A stretch of DNA of 64,000 nucleotides from Rusavskia elegans. Lineage: Eukaryota > Ascomycota > Lecanoromycetes > Teloschistales > Teloschistaceae. A program made the translations under genes and the position numbers. Shown here piece after piece: positions 56,401 to 64,000 of the stretch (position 1 is the first letter of the stretch; each line of letters opens with the position of its first letter). The notes beneath the pieces were generated by a model. That model was not told where the DNA came from. It was given only the letters and a program-made list of their open reading frames with translations, and made no database searches. Where the stretch lies: contig SAUG01000056.1 of NCBI GenBank assembly GCA_011316305.1, positions 372,001 through 436,000 of the forward strand. Reading direction: 5' to 3'.

Positions 56401-57978
56401 TTTTATATACTATCATTTGACGCCGTAAAAAATTATATATAATATCGATTATAAAGCGTTAATAGAATACTAGATTCTATACCGTATTTTTAAAAGCCCG
56501 GTAGAGGATCCGATCTTACTATTCTAGTAAAAAGATACGGATCTACGATTTATCGAACACGCGATTATTACTACCTTTTCGATAGTATAGCTAGATAGTT
56601 AGAATCGAGTGTTTATCGCCGTACTAAACCAAAGATGAATTTTTAAAAATAGTAGAACGAATCTATATATCTATATAATCCGGATACTCGTTAAATACCT
56701 CCGTTATTTCTTTCGTTATACTATTTACCTTTTACTTTAATATCGTTCGGTCTCGGCTTTTACGATCGATATCTTTTAGTAGCGGGTTTATTAAATAGAG
56801 TCGCCCTCGATATCGATATACTTTTACTCGTTTTCTAGCGATATTTCTTCTTTCTATTTAGTTTATCCAGTCGCTGTTCGAATTTATATACTATTTGGAA
56901 ATCCTTGCTCTAGCTAGAATTATAAAATACTTTATAGCGCCAAATATAAAAGATTTTCGATATAGAAGGTCGAGGTATAAAAATCGAGTTTCGATAGTCC
57001 ATCGGATATATCGGATATATACGACAGAACCTTTTTAGCGTATAATAATAGAGGTAAACCAAAAATAAAATTACGACGTATAAAAGAGATATCAAGTTAT
57101 CTAACGAAGAAAAAGCCTAGTATACGTACAATCTCTATCAAATTATACGGGGAACTTTCTTTATATCTTTATAAATAATATTTGGTTTCTGTAAACTAGT
57201 CTTTTGATATATACGGATTATATAGTTTAACGCGGAAAAATATAGATTTATATAGCTCGAACGATATAGTTATATATATATCTACTTTCCAAAATATATA
57301 TATAGATTTATACCAGAGTTAGCGGAAATCGAAGTATAGACCGTCGGTAATATAGACTATAGATCCTAGATTGCTCGCCGTCTATCGGCTAAAATCTCTC
57401 CTTCTTTTACAGACTTCTATAATGGATACGGTCCAGCCACTTGGTATAGTTAACAGTATCGTAAATAAACCGTATGCGAATCGTGGACGGAGGTCGAGGT
57501 CGCCTTGATAAAGCCGTTTCAAGAAGGATCGCCGCCTAGATGGCTTTATTTCACTATAAACTGCACTACAATACCGCGTCGCGTGCTGTCTATATCTACT
57601 ATAGAGCTAAATTACCCAGCTTCAAGAGATATAAAACTTTTAAGCGAATAGTATAGCTAGAGTGGAATCTTGTATACAATTTCTAATCTGCGAATAGGAA
57701 CGATAGTACGGCGTTCCGGATAATTATAACTACTTTTCTGACGCGAAAAAGCAAGCCGAAATTAGCCTGCGATCGTAAAGACGAGCTATCTATATACTGT
57801 CTGGTTTATAGTAAATTAAAAATAAGAGATTCGAGGTATTAGTTTAGGGTATCAGGAGAAAATCTAATAAAAAATATATTTACTTATTTTAATAGTACGA
57901 GTATACGTTTATCGGAACTAAACGCGAAGTATAGATAAATATAGAAACATCGCTATTTACTATAATATAGTTACTTTC
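53106..57978 (+). mobile_element. AT-rich coding remnant, probable transposon with a Ulp1-like peptidase
   Basis: GC falls steadily from 53106 to 57978. Plus-strand coding remnants occur throughout: LELAYLKEAATPYKSAGSWP (53524), a hydrophilic Asn/Lys/Asp-rich region (53789-54256), TIKDQAAISLQPQINIRLNR (about 55400), then a peptidase core (55500-56200). RIP-type stops increase to the right. Ends were not found: neither inverted repeats nor LTRs nor a target duplication. DNA transposons of several superfamilies carry Ulp1-type peptidases, hence the guess. A decayed host gene is the alternative. Copia element E lies directly on the right. Confidence 0.45.
55500..56200 (+). pseudogene. Ulp1-like (C48) cysteine peptidase core, RIP-mutated
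   Basis: In order: ILPSNNARIFNPFYIN, LRWLDILSIF, VLIIYNPSK, then in the next frame KFEIEFYDSLDGISYKEEAK and RNISNCGVSVILYTI. This follows the Ulp1/SENP fold: His-Trp-x-Leu-x-hydrophobic strand, a YDS segment with the catalytic Asp (55737-55739), and N-C-G-V with the nucleophile Cys (55860-55862). The catalytic His position is TAT followed by TAG (55685-55690), as CAC TGG would become after RIP. A one-base shift separates His and Asp parts. Intact relatives cleave SUMO or serve transposons. Dead here. Confidence 0.6.
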
Positions 57979-58199
57979 TGTAAAACGATTGGATATAGAT
58001 ATATAATCGTATTGATTAAAATATATAAAAAGCGAAATCTATAGAATTGCTAAATTATATAAAATATAGCCGTTACTAAAATACGCTAAACCTAATAGAA
58101 TAAATATAATATCTAAATAAATAAGTTACGTAATTTTAGTAACTATTTTAGAGAAATTTAGATAACTTTTTTATAATAATCTCGCTATATAGGTTTTTA
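57979..58199 (-). repeat. Copia E 3' LTR (221 bp)
   Basis: Left LTR, starting TGTAAAACGATTGG. Confidence 0.85.
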
Positions 58200-61100
58200 T
58201 ATCTCTTTAGAATTAATTATTTATATTTTTATCGTTAACTCTATTCCTCGCTATTATATATTATTATAAACTTTATTTTTTTCTTTAATTAAACCGAATT
58301 TATATATATTAGCGATATTTAAAGCGCTGGAAGTAGCGGCGGAATAATTACTATTATAGCGTTTTTTTAAAAGTAGATTTTGGAGCCCTAGTAAGCTTAT
58401 AAATTCTTTATAACGTTAAACCGGAAGAGCCTTTATAAAGCTATCTACTAGAATTACTACGGAGGCTATATATTTAATAGATATACCTCTATTACGAATT
58501 TCCTAATATAGCTAGTAACGATAAGTATTAATATAGCGAAACTTTATTACGAACTACGAGTTAACGTTCTAAAGTATTTATATCGTTTATATATTATTAA
58601 TTTAGATTAATAGCTTATAGCCTGGATTAAATAATATTTCTTTAAAGAACCGATTCTATTATAGAAGTTCTTTCCCGTTAGAAATAGCTACGAGAAGTTC
58701 GGCTTTAATTAAATTTATTATAACCGTTTTCTACTTTAAAGTTTTCTAGTCTATTATTCTGCTAAATAATTTAAACGCGTAGTTTTATAAATTTCGCCGA
58801 GTTAATAGATTATTAGTAAATGAAGTATCCGATAAAGTATTAAATAATATATTTAGATCGGTTATATAAATATCGAAGACGATTAAATAGAATCTATTAT
58901 ATTCTAAATATTATATAGTTTTAATTACTAATTCCAGATAATATTCCGATAGATTTATTAAAAATTCTAGAAGTTTTAAAGCAGTATAATTAATATTAAC
59001 GCGAGTAATAACGGCTACGAAATTAAATAATCCGACAAGTTATTAATATAGTAGAATTTACTAGGGTTCGGCTATATCTATATTTTTAATAAACGTTTCG
59101 GAACTAATAAATAGAATTTTAGAAACTTTATTTAATAAATTAATATTATACTTTTTTATAATTATATCGATATATAAATTTTTATATAATAATAGTTTAT
59201 AGACTTCGCGATCGCGAGTAATATGAATTCCTAAAAACCAAAATATTTCGTCTAAATATTTTATTTTATAGCGTTTAAAAAGCTTTATCTAGAGTTTTTT
59301 AATATATTATATATAGCGGTCCTTGTAGATAATATAAATATTATTAAAAAAAAAGAATAGTATTATATATTTATATACGAATAAATATTCGGTTTCGGAT
59401 ACTGCTAAGAATTTTAGATTTACTGGAATATTTAAAAGATAGTAAAACTATAGCGCCGGTAACTACTTTAGACCGTAGAATACTTTAAAAAGTTATAAAA
59501 AGATAGACTTCGATTCTTTCTAGCCTGGTAGAAATTTAATATAAGTAAATTCGTTAATTTTATAATTAGAGAAAACGTTAACTATATTATACTATTTTAT
59601 ATATAGTCTAAAATATATAACGATAGCTATTAATATCCGAAAAATATAAATCGCTGAAATAGTAGTATAGATATTAATATCGATACTTTAGAGATTATCT
59701 CTAATATAAAAGCGTATTTTTAATTTAATTAGATAACTCTATTTAACGAATTTATATTTAAAAACCTATATAAAAAAAATAGGCTTTTTCCTATATTAAA
59801 CTATAGTATCGAATACTATCTTTTTCTAGATATTTTTATCTTATAGTTTTTTTATTTCGATTTAAACGGCCTCTATAAATCTTTTTATAAGCGGATATTT
59901 TAATATATTATTCTAGAAACGAGGTTCCGGCGGTAGTTAATTATAGTAATACCGTATTCCTAATAGAAAAAGCTAATAGTCTAGTATTAGAGCGCTATCT
60001 TCGTATATTATACGAGCTAAAAGATAGGCGGTAAATACTATAAAGATTATTATAAGATTTCCGCTAGTAATATATTAAAAAGGGTTATATAAATCTCGTT
60101 CCGTTCTAATTTCTTTATAGTCTTTTTTATAGCTATTTCTTCGGCCTTATTTACTTTATTAGTTTTCTTTCGACGGCGTATAATATCTAGAGGAATAATA
60201 TTATCTTTAGTATAATATAGTTTATTTAGGCTATAAGTTCTCTTTAGTTCTAAAGGTATAGAAATAGACGGAAGAAAATTTTCGTTATTTTTAAAAAATC
60301 TAGATATATTTTTATCGAATATAAATCTATTATTAAATAATTATATATCTATTTAAATAAATTTGCCGAACTATTCTATTACTTTTATAAAAGGAATACT
60401 TTTATTAGTAGGATTATAGTATAATTTATTAGCTAAATTTCCGTTATTATAGCTATTATATAGCGGTATCCTACCCTCTAAAGTAGGAGGCGATAGAAGA
60501 AACTGGTTTTTTTTATCTTTTCTTTTATTATTAGATATTAGAGGCGAGAATTCTTTTCTAGATATATCCGGATTCGTTTAAATCTATTTAAAGGCGTTAT
60601 TTTTATTGTTTCCGCTATTACTAAATTTAGTAATAGAGTAGTCTATATATAGGATATCGAATATATTATATAGAAACGGCTCTATCTATAGCTAAGTTTA
60701 ATTAATTTCTCTAAATTAATAGAACGAGGTTTTATTAAATATAATATTATAAGTACGGATAATCTTTCTCTAGCTTAAAATCTAGATAAGATAGATATTT
60801 ATACTATTATACCCTACTAGAAATCTAATATAAACTCTAGAATATAGCTTCTAGAATCTCGGAATATATTTATCCAATATATAGACTTTATAGCTATATA
60901 TTCGGAGGTAACCTAGATATAGAACGGTCTTTATAACTATTTAGAAAAGAATCATCTATATAAGTTTCTTCTTTAGTATAATATTTATAATATAGGCGGC
61001 GGCTAAAATAATCCAAGGCTAAAAATAGTATAGGAAATTTCCTTTATTTATTATTATTCGGGCTTTAATAATAAAAATATAATCTAATTATTCCGAATAA

Positions 61101-63492
61101 CTATTCTAAATTTATATATCTAAAATAGCAGATTTCTAGAAGATTCCTAATTTTATAATAAAGTTTAAGAATTTTTTATCTAAAATTAGCTCTATATCCG
61201 ATCGTATAAATATTATTTTACTTTTATAGCGTACCTAATTAAATTTAAAAAAGCGGTAAAGTAATTTAGTAGCTTTAGATTTAAAGCGATAGATCGCGAT
61301 AATATAGAGATCCGTTTTAGTATATATAAGATATAAAATCTAGTAATAATAGTTTAGACCGACGGCTATTAGAATCAAATTATAGATAATACGATAGAAA
61401 AGCTCGTCGGAATCTTCTAATTTATATAAAGAATTTAAAATAATCTAATAGGCTTTAGAGACGATATATATTATATATTTATTAACTAATAGTATTTTAG
61501 TTTTATCTATAATTTCTATTCTTTTAGCTATTTACTATAGATACTAGATAGTTTTATCGGCGGCGTAAATAAGAAGCTAGTATAAATCTTTAGTTATATC
61601 TAATTTAGCTATAGCGAAAAATAGTAGAATAATATTTCTATATCTATTTATATTATCTTCTAGTATAGATAATTTACTAATTATTTTATATTTAATAATA
61701 GTCTTTTAGTTATATTTTACGCGAAGAATCCTAGAATTTTTAAAAAGATTACCCTTTTTCTATATATATCCTTCTAAAATTAGATTAGTTATAAAGTTAG
61801 AAATATAGTTTATATTAAAGAGTTTTAACGGTATTTTACTATTTAGCGAATTAATATTAACTATAATACTTCCGTATACTATAATCGGTATAGGTCCTTC
61901 GCCTATAATAATATATAAGCCGTTAGTATAGTCTCGGTCTTTAATAAAGCGATAGGCTATAGTATTATTATATAGATTAATTACTAAACTACTATTAAAG
62001 ACCTAAAATAAACGAAATAAATAATTAGCGACGAAGGTTTCTAGAAATATAGCTAATAAAACGCTAGTAGATACTAATTTATTATCTTTTTTACTATATT
62101 TATATTTTTCTTTAATATATTAATTAGAGTACTTATATTTCTTCTATATTTCTTTATCGCTGTCGAGTTTATTTTTAATCTTTTTTATTTTTACTATTTT
62201 AAGTTTAAAGCTAGCTAGCTTCTTCGGATAACTCCTTTTAAAATATTCTATAATATAGTAATATTCTTTAAAAAAATACTTTAGGCTATAGATATATTTT
62301 AGCGGCTTATTATTATCTTTAAATAAAGGATTTCCGTCTTTTTTTTTACCTTTCCTTTTACCTTTATCTTTATCTATATTTTTATTACTATTATTGACTT
62401 CTATTGTAGTAAATATAATATAATCGTTAGAGACTTTAAAATTATATAGGCGAACGTAGTTATAGAATTTCTTAATAAATTTATAATATTATTCTTCGTA
62501 ATCCGTAATAGAATCTAGTCTAAATTTATAGTTCTATAAAAGTAAAGGAATTAGATTATAGATAATAAAAATAAAATACTTTAATATTTTTCTAGTATCT
62601 TTAATTTTTAAAACTTTGATATATTTAGTCTGCGGATATATCTATAAGTATTTATTGAATTATACTTTAATATTTTAGTTTTATATTAGGCCTACGGATA
62701 GCTTTTTATATTATTATTCTATTTCTATAATTCTAGCGGAGTCGATAGATACGATTCTAGATTATAATATTTATAGTAGGTCCTATAGATAAGGTTTAAT
62801 AAATCTAAGAAATACTAGGTTTACTACTAAAATATTTCTATAAATATAGTCGACTATACTAGCGATTACTTTCTATTTTTCCTCGTATTTATTATAGGAT
62901 TGCTTATAGCGCTATTTAGTATTTTTATAAACCTTTTATACTACGCTAATTTATTTCTAAGTAACTATAGATATTACAGATTATCCTATCGGCAGAATAT
63001 ACGCCGGAAAGATTAGTTTTTACCTTTATTAAAGTTTATTAGGTTAAAAAGGATCGATATAGTTCTAAATACGTATTTAAACTACTTTAGCTTTAATAAT
63101 TACGATCTACTAGTCCTAATCTTTAGTTTAGGCTAGGATAATAGGTCGTTTAGACGCTATACTAATAATATAGGAAGGTATTTAAACGTTCGATAGGAGC
63201 TAGAATAATATTAAAAGAAGAAATATCTAGTAATAAAATCTTCCTTTATATTCGCTAACGTATAGTTTAAGTTTATAACTATAAAGTAAATTACTTTTTC
63301 TTTTAATTGCTTAGTAGATACTCTAGTAAATTAACTATTTTACGTAATTATCTCTAGTAGAGCTGTAGTAAAAATTCTAGTAAAGGTTTCTTCTACTTAT
63401 TATTTAGATAAATAATTCTTCCTAAAATAATAAATATATACCGGTAAGAGTTACTAGATATCGTTTTAGCCTATAGTACTCGGGATTATAAC

Positions 63493-63713
63493 AATAGAAT
63501 AATTAGATATAGATATATAATCGTATTAATTGAAATATATAAAAAACGAAATCTATAAAATTACTAAATTATATATAATATAGCCGTTACTAAAATACGC
63601 TAAATCTAATAGGATAGGTATTATATCTAAATAGATAAGTTACGTAATTTTAGCGACGATTTTAGAGAAATTCAGATAACTCTCTTATAATAATCCCGTC
63701 ATACAGGCTTTTA
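63493..63713 (-). repeat. Copia E 5' LTR (221 bp)
   Basis: Right LTR, ending GGCTTTTA, adjacent on its left to the primer-binding motif. Confidence 0.85.
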
Positions 63714-64000
63714 TAAAATTTTTTATCACGGGGTAAAAGCCGTACAATTTATAACCGACTATTTCGTTACTGATAGATCTATTATTTAGTAGTCTATTGC
63801 TGATTAGAGCAAGGTCAACGGCAGGTTCCGGACTTTCGACAGGGTTACCTAAAATAATATTCGCGAGGTACAATAAAAAAGCAAGAGTTGGACGATAGAA
63901 AAGTATATCGAATAACGATAACAAATAACGTCGAACGAGATCCGAAGGTGCTATAGATATACTTGAATGTTAAGATTGAAGCCGTTGGAACTGTAAGGAA
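63714..64000. other. Right flank of Copia E, no gene assigned
   Basis: Composition turns less AT-rich. A minus-strand frame (63685-63924, no ATG) includes a hydrophobic stretch (TLAFLLYLANIILG) but runs into the LTR, so it is not credited. Confidence 0.4.

Larger units (their letters stand above)
57979..63713 (-). mobile_element. Copia LTR retrotransposon E, RIP-degraded
   Basis: LTRs 57979-58199 and 63493-63713 are both 221 bp and align with mostly C/T and G/A differences. The sense is minus, as in D: next to the right LTR the minus strand reads GTTATAATCCCGAG, the RIP-altered form of D's primer-binding motif, and the interior aligns with D in the same orientation (for example ACGGAGGCTATATATTTAAT at 58458 versus GCGGAGGCTATATATTTAAT at 18180, the RNase H end). 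It is a related but distinct family. No clear target duplication (CTTTC on the left, TAAAA on the right), so ends may be eroded or recombined. No open frame remains. Confidence 0.85.

Noticed and set aside
57974..63718. Target duplication around Copia E
   Set aside because: The flanks CTTTC and TAAAA do not match even allowing RIP transitions.

Overview
The window looks like a piece of a filamentous ascomycete genome (Pezizomycotina, probably Dothideomycetes). It is a mosaic of moderately GC-rich blocks, with short-intron genes and many broken genes, and very AT-rich blocks in which TG and CA dinucleotides are almost absent while CG and TA persist. That is the signature of repeat-induced point mutation (RIP, CpA to TpA). 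The species is not identified. No tRNA, rRNA or CRISPR array was seen.

Layout. 1-3276: left-truncated, RIP-degraded Gypsy element (C) on the minus strand, ending in an LTR. 3277-17694: gene-bearing block with a repeat-containing hypothetical protein, an AT-rich insert bounded by a 12-bp direct repeat (4713-5699), a conserved fungal F-box-associated-type protein, a secreted protein with a class V chitinase-like C-terminal region, a 2EXR/F-box-like Cys-rich protein, and a protein with a PD-(D/E)XK-like core. 17700-23304: complete Copia element (D). 23310-27420: graveyard of accessory genes: an AT-hook gene split by a 402-bp miniature LTR element, a metallo-beta-lactamase relic, and a DMATS-type prenyltransferase relic, perhaps the remains of a metabolite cluster. 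27421-41566: nested transposons: a pogo/Fot-like DNA transposon (P) carries a hAT-type MITE and a Gypsy element (B); B carries a Mutator-type MITE and, 8 bp inside its LTR end, a second Gypsy element with a chromodomain (A). 41567-53105: sparse block with a broken CENP-C/Mif2 paralogue, several unidentified multi-exon remnants, a third MITE, an apparently intact Hsp70-like-family gene, a truncated VID27 paralogue and the N-terminal half of an SGNH hydrolase. 53106-57978: AT-rich coding remnant with a Ulp1-like cysteine peptidase core. 57979-63713: second Copia element (E).

Most likely intact genes: 5654-6496, 8112-11571, 13050-14393, 15641-16676 and 48776-50028; all have plausible 50-95 bp introns that keep the frame. 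The rest is dominated by insertion and RIP decay. Several host-gene paralogues carry TGG to TAG changes in conserved tryptophans, which is the RIP sequence context; duplicated host genes here were therefore probably inactivated by the same process as the transposons. Two Copia elements and the miniature element share one primer-binding motif that matches the anticodon arm of initiator tRNA-Met, so the miniature element was probably mobilised by Copia machinery. All family calls rest on recognising motifs by eye; no database search was possible.
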